Below are positions 33,870-42,532 of a stretch of 64,000 bases of DNA, in pieces. The translations under genes were made by a program, and so were the position numbers. The notes beneath the pieces are model-generated. The model had not been told where the DNA came from, did no database searches, and was given only the letters and a program-made list of their open reading frames with translations. The DNA comes from Streptomyces liliifuscus (GTDB lineage Bacteria > Actinomycetota > Actinomycetes > Streptomycetales > Streptomycetaceae). The stretch spans positions 1,674,001 to 1,738,000 of the forward strand of contig NZ_CP066831.1 of assembly GCF_016598615.1 (NCBI RefSeq), written 5' to 3'. Positions within the stretch are counted from its first letter, which is position 1. The number at the start of each line of letters is the position of its first letter.

Positions 33870-35312
33870 TCACCAGGGACGGCCGTGCAGCACGATGGTC
33901 TTCACCTCGGTCATCTCACCGACCGCCGCGCGCGGACCCTCCTTGCCGTAGCCGCTGCCCTTCAGTCCGCCGTACGGCATCAGGTCGGCGCGCCACAGCG
34001 GCGTCCAGTTGATGTGCACCGTGCCCGCGTCGATCTCGCGTACGGCCCGGATCGCGCCGGCCACGTCGGAGGTGAACACGCCCGCTCCCAGGCCGTACGC
34101 CGTGCCGTTGGCCTGGGCGATCGCGGACTCCCAGTCCGCGGCCGAGCTGACGGCGACGGCGGGTCCGAACAGTTCCTGCTGGCTGAAGGCGGAGTCGGGG
34201 TGGACGTCGGCCACGACGGCGGGGCTCACGACGGCCCCGTCACGCTCGCCGCCGGTCAGGATCCGGGCGCCGTCGGTGCCGGCCCGGGCGATGGCCCGCT
34301 CCACGCGCTCCGCCTCGGCGGTCGTGATCAGCGTGCCCATCGTCGTCTCGGGGGACGACGGGTCGCCGGTCCGGATGGCCTTGACCTTGGGGACGAGCGC
34401 GTCGAGGAAGTCGGCGGTGATCGAGGGGTGGGTGATGACCCGTTGGACGGAGATGCACACCTGCCCGGCGTTCACATAGCCGCCCAACGCGACGGCGCTC
34501 GCGGCGAGTTCGAGGTCCGCGTCCGGCAGGACCACGACCGGGCAGGAGGCTCCCAGTTCGAGGGAGAGCTTCTTCACCCCGGCGACGCGCGCGATGTGCT
34601 CGCCGGTGGCGGTGGAGCCCGTGAAGGAGATCTTCCGCACCCGGGGGTCCGTGACGAGCAGGTCCCCCAGCACCCCGCCGGAACCTACGAGCACCGAGAG
34701 CACGCCCTCGGGAAGCCCGGCGTCGACGAAGCAGGAGGCGAGTTCCAGCGCGGTCAGCGGGGTCGAGGTGGCCGGCTTGAGGACGACGGCGTTGCCCGCC
34801 GCGAGCGCCGGTGCCAGTTTGTGCAGGACGAGCAGGGCGGGGTAGTTGAAGGGCGTGATCGCCACCACGACACCGCAGGGCTGGCGCAGGGTGAAGCCGA
34901 CCTTGTCGAAGCCGGTGCCGCGGTTCGCGTCCAGCGGCAGCGTCTCGCCGTAGAGCTGGGTGCCCTCGAAGGCCGCGAGACGGATCAGGTCGCCGGAGCG
35001 CGATGCCTCGCCGGTGGCCTCGGTGATGGTCTTGCCCGACTCCGCGCTGATGGTCCGCGCGATCCTGCCGGCCCGTTCGTCGGCCAGTTCGGCGGCCCGC
35101 AGCAGGATGGTCATCCGCTCGTGGGCGGGCGTGCGCCGCCACACCGCGGCTCCCCGTTCGGCCGCGGCCAGGGCCACGTCGACATCCTCGGGGCCGGCGA
35201 GCGCCACGGTGCCGACGGGCGAACCGTCGAAGGGCGACATCACTTCCCGCGTCCGTCCCGGCCCTGTCGACGCTTGCCACCGGCTTCCGATGAGCAGCTC
35301 CGTCGGTGCCAT
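33870..35312 (-). CDS. NAD(P)-dependent aldehyde dehydrogenase
   Basis: 480 residues. Catalytic Cys in NAGQVCISVQR, general base Glu in LSLELGASCP, cofactor loop FTGSTATGEHI and the end motif TEVKT. It resembles lactaldehyde/glyceraldehyde (non-phosphorylating) dehydrogenases rather than CoA-acylating IolA (no IolA-type CoA features recognised). As first gene of the operon, 91 bp from iolD, it may oxidise the aldehyde released by the HpaI aldolase. An upstream array of GATGG repeats suggests shared control. Confidence 0.9.
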   Translation of the reverse strand: MAPTELLIGSRWQASTGPGRTREVMSPFDGSPVGTVALAGPEDVDVALAAAERGAAVWRRTPAHERMTILLRAAELADERAGRIARTISAESGKTITEATGEASRSGDLIRLAAFEGTQLYGETLPLDANRGTGFDKVGFTLRQPCGVVVAITPFNYPALLVLHKLAPALAAGNAVVLKPATSTPLTALELASCFVDAGLPEGVLSVLVGSGGVLGDLLVTDPRVRKISFTGSTATGEHIARVAGVKKLSLELGASCPVVVLPDADLELAASAVALGGYVNAGQVCISVQRVITHPSITADFLDALVPKVKAIRTGDPSSPETTMGTLITTAEAERVERAIARAGTDGARILTGGERDGAVVSPAVVADVHPDSAFSQQELFGPAVAVSSAADWESAIAQANGTAYGLGAGVFTSDVAGAIRAVREIDAGTVHINWTPLWRADLMPYGGLKGSGYGKEGPRAAVGEMTEVKTIVLHGRPW

Positions 35313-35460
35313 CGCGTTCTCCCTTCAGACAGCCGTCAGCTCTGGAACGCGGCTCTCGCGAGACCCCTCGGGTGAGCGGGAAAGGAGCGAGAGCCGACCG
35401 CCAGGCCGTTTACGTGGGCGCAACGTTAGGTGCGTTCCGGCGGAATGTTGAAGGGGTGGG

Positions 35461-35505
35461 ATCCATCAATAGCCCATCATCGGCACCATCTTTTTCCCAT
35501 CATCC
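35461..35505 (-). promoter_or_regulatory. Four phased GATGG repeats, ALDH-iolD operon promoter
   Basis: On the minus strand GATGG occurs at 35463, 35474, 35486 and 35497 (spacings 11, 12, 11 bp) and reads toward the aldehyde dehydrogenase, 150-190 bp upstream of its start. The first copy lies in TTGATGGAT, identical to that at the transporter promoter. The block is also upstream of the divergent LLM gene. Confidence 0.65.
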
Positions 35506-35589
35506 TGACCGCCCGTGTCAGGAGTCGCGGAAGAAATCAGCGGAGCGGCTGTTGAGAGAACAGAGCCCAGTTCTTCCAGCGGAGAGACC

Positions 35590-36639
35590 ATGGTGAACGA
35601 GCAGGATCACGCAGCCCCACGGGACCCGGACCAGGGCTCTCGTGCCGGAGGGACACGGTTCTCCGTGCTCGACCGCTCGCGCACCCGGGAGGGACACGAC
35701 ACCTCCGAGGCGCTGCGCGACACCGTCGGGCTGGCGCGGGAGCTGGAGGGGCTCGGCTATCACCGGATCTGGGTCTCCGAGCACCACGGTGTGCCGGGGG
35801 TGGCCGGTTCCGCGCCGACCGTGCTGGCCGCCGCGGTCGCCGCCGCGACCCGCACGATCCGGGTGGGCACGGGCGGGGTGATGCTGCCCAACCACCAACC
35901 CCTGGTGGTGGCCGAGCAGTTCGGCGTTCTGGAGTCCCTGTTCCCCGGCCGCATCGACATGGGCCTGGGCCGTTCCGTCGGGTTCACGGACGGCGTACGG
36001 AAGGCGCTGGGCCGGGACAAGGACGTGGCCGACGACTTCGCGGCCCAGTTGGACGAACTGCTCGGCTGGTTCCGCGGCACGTCCCCGACAGGTGTGCACG
36101 CACGCCCCGCCGAGGGCCTGACAGTGCCGCCATTCGTGCTGGCCATGGGCGAGGGTGCGACGATCGCCGCCCGGGCCGGCCTCCCCATGGTGATCGGCGA
36201 CCTCAGGAACCGGGACAAGATGCGCCGCGGCATCGACCACTACCGCGAGACGTTCCGGCCGTCCGTATGGGCGCGGGAGCCGTACGTCGTCATCTCCGGC
36301 ACGGTCGCGGTCGCGGCGAGCCCGGAGGAGGCTCGACGACTGCTGGTCCCGGAGGCCTGGTCTATGGCGTACTCGCGCACGCACGGCACGTTTCCGCCGC
36401 TTCCGTCCGTCGAGCGTGTCGAATCGCTGACGATGACGGAGAGGGAGCGCGGTTTCTACGAGTCCGGTCTGTCCGGTCATGTCGTCGGCACGGAGGAGCA
36501 GGTTGCTCATGAGCTGGGGACGGTGATCAAGGAGACCGCGGCTGATGAGGTGCTGGTTACGACCAGCACGTATGACCGGGAGGCGCTGGTGGACTCGTTT
36601 CGGCGGTTGGCGGGGGTTGTGGGGTTGGGCCCCGCCTGA
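35590..36639 (+). CDS. LLM-class flavin-dependent oxidoreductase (MsnO8-like)
   Basis: 349 residues. RFSVLDRSRTREGHD, GLGYHRIWVSEHHGVPGVAG, VGTGGVMLPNHQPLVVAEQFG and GRIDMGLGRSVGFTDGVRKAL are the bacterial-luciferase-like motifs of the MsnO8/LLM flavin-type subgroup. It probably uses FMNH2 rather than F420, unlike the gene at 3111. ATG 35590 follows GGAGAG. It lies opposite the catabolic operon; whether it shares its regulation is open. Followed by a dispersed 3' element. Confidence 0.86.
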   Translation: MVNEQDHAAPRDPDQGSRAGGTRFSVLDRSRTREGHDTSEALRDTVGLARELEGLGYHRIWVSEHHGVPGVAGSAPTVLAAAVAAATRTIRVGTGGVMLPNHQPLVVAEQFGVLESLFPGRIDMGLGRSVGFTDGVRKALGRDKDVADDFAAQLDELLGWFRGTSPTGVHARPAEGLTVPPFVLAMGEGATIAARAGLPMVIGDLRNRDKMRRGIDHYRETFRPSVWAREPYVVISGTVAVAASPEEARRLLVPEAWSMAYSRTHGTFPPLPSVERVESLTMTERERGFYESGLSGHVVGTEEQVAHELGTVIKETAADEVLVTTSTYDREALVDSFRRLAGVVGLGPA

Positions 36640-36678
36640 GTTTTCCGCGTCGGTCGTCTCTTTGGCTGCGGGCCGTGG

Positions 36679-36716
36679 GTGGCTGGTCGCGCAGTTCCCC
36701 GCGCCCCTTTCGGGGC
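36679..36716 (+). repeat. Dispersed 3' element, copy 5
   Basis: A perfect 30-bp copy, 40 nt after the LLM stop, in sense orientation. Its GCCCC end pairs with GGGGC across a TTTC loop (36703-36716). Confidence 0.9.
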
Positions 36717-36789
36717 TCCCACCTGTACCCCGCCTAGAACCGTAGGGTTTGCCCCTGGTCCGCCTCATCGTTCCGCCTGGAGTCCGCCC

Positions 36790-39147
36790 ATGCACAGCCC
36801 CCACGACCCCTACGTCCGTGTGCGTGGTGCGCGTGAGCACAATCTTCAGGGGGTCGATGTCGATATTCCGCGGGATGTGCTGGCGGTCTTCACGGGGGTG
36901 TCCGGGTCCGGGAAGTCGTCGCTCGCCTTCGGGACGATCTACGCGGAGGCGCAGCGGCGGTACTTCGAGTCGGTGGCCCCGTACGCGCGTCGGCTGATCC
37001 ATCAGGTGGGGGCGCCGAAGGTCGGGGACATCAGCGGGCTGCCGCCCGCGGTGTCGTTGCAGCAGCGGCGGTCGACGCCGACCTCACGCTCGTCGGTCGG
37101 TACGGTCACCAACCTCTCCAATTCGCTTCGGATGCTGTTCTCGCGTGCGGGCGACTATCCGCCGGGGGCCGAGCGTCTCGACTCGGACGCCTTCTCGTCG
37201 AACACGGCCGTCGGGGCCTGTCCCGAGTGTCATGGGCTCGGTCGGGTGCACCGTACGACCGAGGAGTCGCTGGTCCCCGACCCGACGCTGTCGATCCGCG
37301 AGGGCGCGATCGCCGCGTGGCCGGGCGCCTGGCAGGGGAAGAACCTGCGCGATGTCCTCGACGCGCTGGGGTACGACGTGGACCGGCCGTGGCGCGAACT
37401 GCCCGCCGAGCAGCGTGAGTGGATCCTGTTCACGGACGAGCAGCCGGTCGTGACCGTGCATCCGGTCCGGGACGCCCAGCGGATCCAACGCCCGTACCAG
37501 GGCACGTACATGAGCGCGCGGCGCTATGTCATGAAGACCTTCTCGGACTCGAAGAGTCAGACGTTGCGGGCCAAAGCCGAGCGGTTTCTGGAGGCCGCGC
37601 CCTGTCCCGTGTGCGGCGGCAGTCGGCTGCGGGCCGAGGCGCTCGCGGTGACGTTCGCAGACCGGACCATCGCGGAGCTGGCCGCGCTGCCGCTCGTCGA
37701 ACTGGCCGACTCCCTCACCGGTCATGGTGATTCGGAGACCGCCCGCGTCCTCACCGAGGATCTGCTCGCGCGTATCTCGCCGGTCACCGAGCTGGGCCTC
37801 GGCTATCTCAGCCTGGACCGCGCCACACCCACCCTTTCGGCCGGTGAGCTCCAACGGCTGCGGCTGGCCACGCAGTTGCGCTCGGGGCTCTTCGGGGTCG
37901 TGTACGTCCTCGACGAGCCGTCGGCCGGACTGCACCCGGCGGACACGGAGGCGCTGCTGACGGTCCTCGACCGGTTGAAGGCGTCCGGCAACTCGGTGTT
38001 CGTCGTGGAGCACCACCTCGATGTCATGCGCGGCGCAGACTGGCTCGTCGACGTGGGGCCGAAGGCGGGCGAGCACGGCGGACAGGTGCTGCACAGCGGC
38101 CCGGTGGCGGAGCTGGAGCATGTCAGGGAGTCGGCGACGGCCCGGTTCCTCTTCGACCGCTCCCCCGTCCCGGTACGTGAAGTCCGGGCGCCGCGCGGCC
38201 AGTTGAAGGTCGGCCCGGTGACACGGCACAACCTGCGTGGCGTGACCGCCGAGTTTCCGCTCGGCGTGCTCACCGCGGTCACCGGCGTCTCCGGCTCGGG
38301 CAAGTCCACGCTCATCGGCGAGATCACGGAGGACCTTCCGGGTGTGGGGCGGCTGGTCGGCGTCGACCAGAAGCCGATCGGCCGTACGCCCCGCTCGAAT
38401 CTGGCGACGTACACGGGCCTCTTCGACGTCGTGCGCAAGGTGTTCGCGGCCACGCGGGAGGCGCACCGGCGCGGTTACGGCGTGGGGCGGTTCTCGTTCA
38501 ACGTGGCGGGCGGGCGCTGCGAGACCTGTCAGGGCGAGGGGTTCGTGAGCGTCGAGCTGCTCTTCCTGCCGAGCACCTATGCCCCGTGCCCGGACTGCGG
38601 CGGGGCGCGCTACAACCCCGAGACGCTCGAAGTGACGTACAGGGAACGGAATATCGCGCAGGTGCTGGACCTGACGGTCGAGGCCGCCGCGGACTTCTTC
38701 GCGGACACTCCGGCCGTCGCGCGCAGCCTCGCCACGCTCCTCGATGTCGGTCTCGGTTATCTGCGGCTCGGCCAGCCGGCGACCGAGCTGTCCGGCGGTG
38801 AGGCGCAGCGCATCAAGCTCGCGAGCGAACTCCAGCGCGTACGCCGAGGTCACACGCTCTATCTCCTCGACGAGCCGACGACCGGTCTGCACCCGGCCGA
38901 TGTCGAGGTCCTGATGCGGCAGTTGCACGGTCTGGTCGACGGCGGGCACAGCGTCGTGGTCGTGGAGCACGACATGGCGGTGGTGGCGGGCGCGGACTGG
39001 GTGGTCGACCTGGGGCCGGGCGGCGGCGACGCGGGAGGCCGGATCGTGGCGACGGGACCTCCGGCGGAGGTCGCACGGGCGGCGGCGAGCGCCACGGCTC
39101 CGTACCTCGCCCGCGCGCTGGGCACCGGGGGCTCTCAGTCCCAATAG
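36790..39147 (+). CDS. Short UvrA-like ATPase (class II UvrA)
   Basis: 785 residues against about 950-1000 for canonical UvrA. Two ABC modules are intact: Walker A GVSGSGKSS (36-44) and GVSGSGKSTL, signatures LSAGELQRLRLA and LSGGEAQRIKLA, and Walker B VLDEPSAGLHP and LLDEPTTGLHP. Zinc-type Cys pairs are CPECHG, CPVCGG and CETCQG/CPDCGG. The UvrB-binding insertion after the first helical part is missing: the LRMLFSRAGDYPP segment runs quickly into the first Cys pair. Such UvrA2 proteins give tolerance to DNA-binding drugs in antibiotic producers. The 3' end overlaps the convergent ligase by 13 bp. Confidence 0.9.
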   Translation: MHSPHDPYVRVRGAREHNLQGVDVDIPRDVLAVFTGVSGSGKSSLAFGTIYAEAQRRYFESVAPYARRLIHQVGAPKVGDISGLPPAVSLQQRRSTPTSRSSVGTVTNLSNSLRMLFSRAGDYPPGAERLDSDAFSSNTAVGACPECHGLGRVHRTTEESLVPDPTLSIREGAIAAWPGAWQGKNLRDVLDALGYDVDRPWRELPAEQREWILFTDEQPVVTVHPVRDAQRIQRPYQGTYMSARRYVMKTFSDSKSQTLRAKAERFLEAAPCPVCGGSRLRAEALAVTFADRTIAELAALPLVELADSLTGHGDSETARVLTEDLLARISPVTELGLGYLSLDRATPTLSAGELQRLRLATQLRSGLFGVVYVLDEPSAGLHPADTEALLTVLDRLKASGNSVFVVEHHLDVMRGADWLVDVGPKAGEHGGQVLHSGPVAELEHVRESATARFLFDRSPVPVREVRAPRGQLKVGPVTRHNLRGVTAEFPLGVLTAVTGVSGSGKSTLIGEITEDLPGVGRLVGVDQKPIGRTPRSNLATYTGLFDVVRKVFAATREAHRRGYGVGRFSFNVAGGRCETCQGEGFVSVELLFLPSTYAPCPDCGGARYNPETLEVTYRERNIAQVLDLTVEAAADFFADTPAVARSLATLLDVGLGYLRLGQPATELSGGEAQRIKLASELQRVRRGHTLYLLDEPTTGLHPADVEVLMRQLHGLVDGGHSVVVVEHDMAVVAGADWVVDLGPGGGDAGGRIVATGPPAEVARAAASATAPYLARALGTGGSQSQ

Positions 39148-40646
39148 GCCTTCCGCAGCCTGGACTTGGCCAGTTTCCCGGTGGGTGTGCGCGGCAGCTC
39201 GTCCGTGAAGTCGACGCTGCGGGGCGACTTGTAGTGGGCGATGCGGTCGCGGACGAACTCGAGGAGCTCATGTTCGAGTTCGGGACCGGGGAGCGCGTCG
39301 GGGGCGGGCTGGACGACCGCCTTGACCGCCTCGCCCATCTCCGCGTCAGGGACGCCGACGACCGCGACATCGGTGACCTTGGGGTGCAGGGTCAGACAGT
39401 CCTCTATCTCCTGGGGGTAGATGTTCACGCCGCCGGAGATGATCGTGAAGGCCCTACGGTCGGTGAGGAAGAGGTAGCCGTCCTCGTCGACGTGGCCGAT
39501 GTCCCCGGTGGTCGTCCAGTTGGGGTGCTCGGGGTGCTGTGCCTCACGGGTGCGCGCGTCGTCGTTGTGGTACCTGAACGGGAGTTCCTCACGCTCGAAG
39601 TACACGGTTCCCGTCTCCCCGACGGGCAGCACCTTGCCGTCCTCGCCGCAGATCCGCAGCTCGCCGAGGAGGCCGCCGCGGCCCACGGAACCCGGCTTGC
39701 GCAGCCATTCCTCGGGGCCGATGAAGGTGATCCCGTTGGCCTCCGTCGCCGCGTAGTACTCGTACAGGACGGAACCCCACCAGGCGATCATCCGCCATTT
39801 GACCTCGACGGGGCAGGGCGCGGCTGCGTGGATGGCGACCTTCAGCGACGAAACGTCGTAGGAGTCCCGCACCTCGCGCGGCAGCTTCAGCATCCGTACG
39901 AACATGGTGGGCACCCACTGGCTGTGCGTCACCCGGTGCCGTTCGATCGCCTCCAACGCCCCTTGTGGATCGAAGGAGTTCATGAGGACGACCGCGCCGC
40001 CGGTCGCCGTGACGACGTATCCGAAGCGGAGGGGCGCGGCGTGGTAGAGCGGGGCCGGGCAGAGGTAGACGGTGTCCTCGCCGAAGCCGTACATGGGCTG
40101 GAAGAGCAGCTGGTACGTGCTCATCACCTCGCGGACGTCGCCCTCGGGGAGCGTCGGTGCGATGCCCTTGGGGCGGCCGGTGGTGCCGGAGGAGTAGAGC
40201 ATGTCGACACCGCGGGGCTGGTGGGCCGGGGGTTCGGGTGAGGCGGCGGCCAGCGCCCGCTCGTAGGAGCCGTCGTCGAAACCCAGGTGTGATATCCGAC
40301 CGGGCACCAGTTCCCGTATCTCTTCCCCGAGTTCGGTGAGCGGTCCGGAGACGACGAGTGTCCTCGCACCGCAGTCGCGGACGATGTACGCGGCCTCGTC
40401 GGCGGTCAGGTGATGGTTGACGACGGTGAGGTAGAGGCCCGAGCGCAGGGCCGCCCAGTAGACCTCCAGGACGCGTGGGTCGTTGTCGGCGAGGAGCGCC
40501 AGATGGTCGCCCGTGCGCAGTCCGGCGGTCCGCAGGTGGTCCGCGAGGCGCAGGGAACGCTCTTCGAGTCGGCCATAAGTGAGGGTCCGGCCGCCGTCCG
40601 CGGTGACGACGGCCGGCCTGGCGGGGTCGTACGCTCCGGGATACAT
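39135..40646 (-). CDS. Acyl-CoA synthetase (AMP-binding, ANL family)
   Basis: 503 residues. Adenylation motifs: MLYSSGTTGRPKG (A3), YYAATEANG (A5), TTGDIGHVDEDGYLFLTDR (A7-A8) and the catalytic lysine region PRTPTGKLAKSRLR at the C-terminus. It activates a carboxylic, probably fatty, acid to CoA. It lies 33 bp downstream of the acyltransferase gene, in the same direction as OlsB and OlsA, so acyl supply to that pathway is plausible but unproven. Confidence 0.88.
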   Translation of the reverse strand: MYPGAYDPARPAVVTADGGRTLTYGRLEERSLRLADHLRTAGLRTGDHLALLADNDPRVLEVYWAALRSGLYLTVVNHHLTADEAAYIVRDCGARTLVVSGPLTELGEEIRELVPGRISHLGFDDGSYERALAAASPEPPAHQPRGVDMLYSSGTTGRPKGIAPTLPEGDVREVMSTYQLLFQPMYGFGEDTVYLCPAPLYHAAPLRFGYVVTATGGAVVLMNSFDPQGALEAIERHRVTHSQWVPTMFVRMLKLPREVRDSYDVSSLKVAIHAAAPCPVEVKWRMIAWWGSVLYEYYAATEANGITFIGPEEWLRKPGSVGRGGLLGELRICGEDGKVLPVGETGTVYFEREELPFRYHNDDARTREAQHPEHPNWTTTGDIGHVDEDGYLFLTDRRAFTIISGGVNIYPQEIEDCLTLHPKVTDVAVVGVPDAEMGEAVKAVVQPAPDALPGPELEHELLEFVRDRIAHYKSPRSVDFTDELPRTPTGKLAKSRLRKAYWD

Positions 40647-40679
40647 GCGGGGACGGTACCCCGCGTTGGTGACGGTGCG

Positions 40680-41756
40680 TCAGAGGTGTGCATACGCCTT
40701 GGAGTTCGCGCTCCTTCGGTGGGCGTCGGCGGTCTCGACGACGGCCGTCCCGGTGCGGGCCGCCGCGTTGGTGGCCGTTTCGGCGGCGAGGGCGAGTGTT
40801 CGCCGGTCGGGTGCGCTGCCCGCCGGGAGCACCGGCTCCACGCGTACCTCGGCCACGAGGGCGCGGGCCGACACGACCCGCCAGACCGAGGTGAGCAGCG
40901 AGTCGCTCCCGACGAACGCGGGCGCGGTGGTCGCCGCTCCCCCCTCGAACCGGTAGTGGAGATGCACCGGCTGGACGGGCACGCCGGCGTCCAGGGCGGC
41001 CTGGAAGGCGGCTCTGCGGAAGTGGCCCTGGGCCCGGCCGCACCAGGTGCTCCCTTCCGGGAAGACCACGACCGCCGATCCGCCGCGCAGGGAGTCCGCG
41101 ATGCGTTCGACGGTCCTCGGCAGTGCGCGCAGGCGGTCGCGCTCGATGAACAGCGCGCCGCTGCTCGCGGTGAGCACTCCGGCCACGGGCCACTGCCTGA
41201 TCTCCGCCTTGGCGAGCATCCGGGCGGGGCGGACGGCGGCGAGCAGGGGTATGTCCATCCAGGAGATGTGGTTGGCCACCAGGAGCAGTCCGCCGCCGGG
41301 CGGGGCCGCCCCGGTCATCCGCAGCCTCACGCCCGCGGCGCGCACGATCGTCCGGCACCACAGCCGGGTGAGCCGGTCGCGCCACACGGCGGGCAGCCGC
41401 CCCACGACCGGGATCAGCACGATCCCGAAGAGGAGTACGGCCAGGAGTACGGCAAGCCGCAGCAGGGCGCGCGGCACGGCGGCCGGGGACCCCACGGACT
41501 CCACGCAGACCCGCGAGCACGGGGCGCTGGGCAGCCACGCGCTCACCGGGGCGGGCGCCGAGGGCACCGCGCCCGGACGTGCCCCTGCCCCGACGTGCAC
41601 ACCGCCGCGCCGTGGGCGCGGCACCTTCCCGGCGCCCGGGAACACCGGAGTGCTCACGCCCGGGCTCACGAGCGTCGTGGTGCCCCCACGACGCGGGCGG
41701 AGTTTCACGGCCACGCGGGACACGCCCGTCGCGCCCATCGCACCCATGCGGGACAT
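40680..41756 (-). CDS. olsA: 1-acyl-glycerol-3-phosphate acyltransferase-like, OlsA
   Basis: 358 residues. The acyltransferase box NHISWMD (NHx4D, about 162-168) and FPEGST (about 232-237) are clear, with a hydrophobic helix near 100-115. The first 90 residues are a low-complexity Pro/Gly/Arg stretch not present in the family, so the true start may be a GTG near VESVGSP. The upstream GNAT gene ends 5 bp away (a GTG at 41765 would overlap it by 4 bp). Paired with OlsB it would O-acylate lyso-ornithine lipid. Confidence 0.75.
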   Translation of the reverse strand: MSRMGAMGATGVSRVAVKLRPRRGGTTTLVSPGVSTPVFPGAGKVPRPRRGGVHVGAGARPGAVPSAPAPVSAWLPSAPCSRVCVESVGSPAAVPRALLRLAVLLAVLLFGIVLIPVVGRLPAVWRDRLTRLWCRTIVRAAGVRLRMTGAAPPGGGLLLVANHISWMDIPLLAAVRPARMLAKAEIRQWPVAGVLTASSGALFIERDRLRALPRTVERIADSLRGGSAVVVFPEGSTWCGRAQGHFRRAAFQAALDAGVPVQPVHLHYRFEGGAATTAPAFVGSDSLLTSVWRVVSARALVAEVRVEPVLPAGSAPDRRTLALAAETATNAAARTGTAVVETADAHRRSANSKAYAHL

Positions 41757-41761
41757 GGTGA

Positions 41762-42532
41762 TCACGCCGGCACGAGCGACAGGAAGTGCCGCAGGTAGCG
41801 CGGGTTGACCCGGCGCATCGACAGCAGCACGTACATGTCGGCGACGCCGAAGTCGGGGTCGTGGGCCGGTTCCGCGCAGACCCAGGCGCCGAGGCGGAGG
41901 TAGCCGCGCAGGAGCGGGGGCAGCTCGGTGCGGGCGGGACGGGTGACGCCCTCGGCGCTCCACGGCAGCAGCGGCCGTACCCGGTACTCCTCGGGCGCCA
42001 GGTGCTTGTCCCGCACCCGGTCCCAGGTGCCCGCGGCGAGCGCCCCGCCGTCGGCGAGCGGGATGGAGCAGCAGCCCGCCAGCCACTCGTGGCCGCCGTC
42101 GACCATGTAGCGGGCGATCCCGGCCCATATGAGACCGATGACCGCGCCGTCCCGGTGGTCGGGGTGGACGCAGGAGCGGCCGACCTCGACGAGCCCGGAG
42201 CGGATCCCGGCCAGCGGTCCGAGGTCGAACTCGCCCTCCGAGTAGAGCCGTCCGGCGACCGCGGCACGGTCGGGCGGCAGCAGCCGGTAGGTGCCGACCA
42301 CCTGCCCGGTCGTGGTGTCGCGTACGAGCAGGTGGTCGCAGTACGCGTCGAAGGCGTCGACGTCCAGGCCCGGCTGCGAGGAGGAGAGCAGCGCGCCCAT
42401 CTCCCCGGCGAAGACGTCGTGACGCAGCCGCTGGGCGGCGCGGACGTCTGCCTCGTCGCGGGCGAGGGTGACGGTGTAGCGGGTGGGGGCCGTCGACAGT
42501 GGGGGGCTGTCGAGCGTGGAAACGCCGGTCAT
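41762..42532 (-). CDS. olsB: OlsB-like N-acyltransferase (GNAT, ornithine lipid synthesis)
   Basis: 256 residues. Matches the 'putative hemolysin' GNAT group that includes OlsB: RAAQRLRHDVFAGEMGA, a D-F-D-A-Y-C-D-H-L-type segment (VDAFDAYCDHLLVRD), VGTYRLLPP, EVGRSCVHPDHRDGAVI and GCCSIPLADGG. OlsB attaches a 3-hydroxyacyl chain from acyl-ACP to ornithine. The next gene is an OlsA-like acyltransferase, the expected partner. ATG 42532 is used; a longer frame lacks conservation. Confidence 0.78.
   Translation of the reverse strand: MTGVSTLDSPPLSTAPTRYTVTLARDEADVRAAQRLRHDVFAGEMGALLSSSQPGLDVDAFDAYCDHLLVRDTTTGQVVGTYRLLPPDRAAVAGRLYSEGEFDLGPLAGIRSGLVEVGRSCVHPDHRDGAVIGLIWAGIARYMVDGGHEWLAGCCSIPLADGGALAAGTWDRVRDKHLAPEEYRVRPLLPWSAEGVTRPARTELPPLLRGYLRLGAWVCAEPAHDPDFGVADMYVLLSMRRVNPRYLRHFLSLVPA

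Noticed and set aside
17238..35312. Island as a mobile element
   Set aside because: No integrase, transposase, tRNA or flanking direct repeat (att-like) seen at either border.
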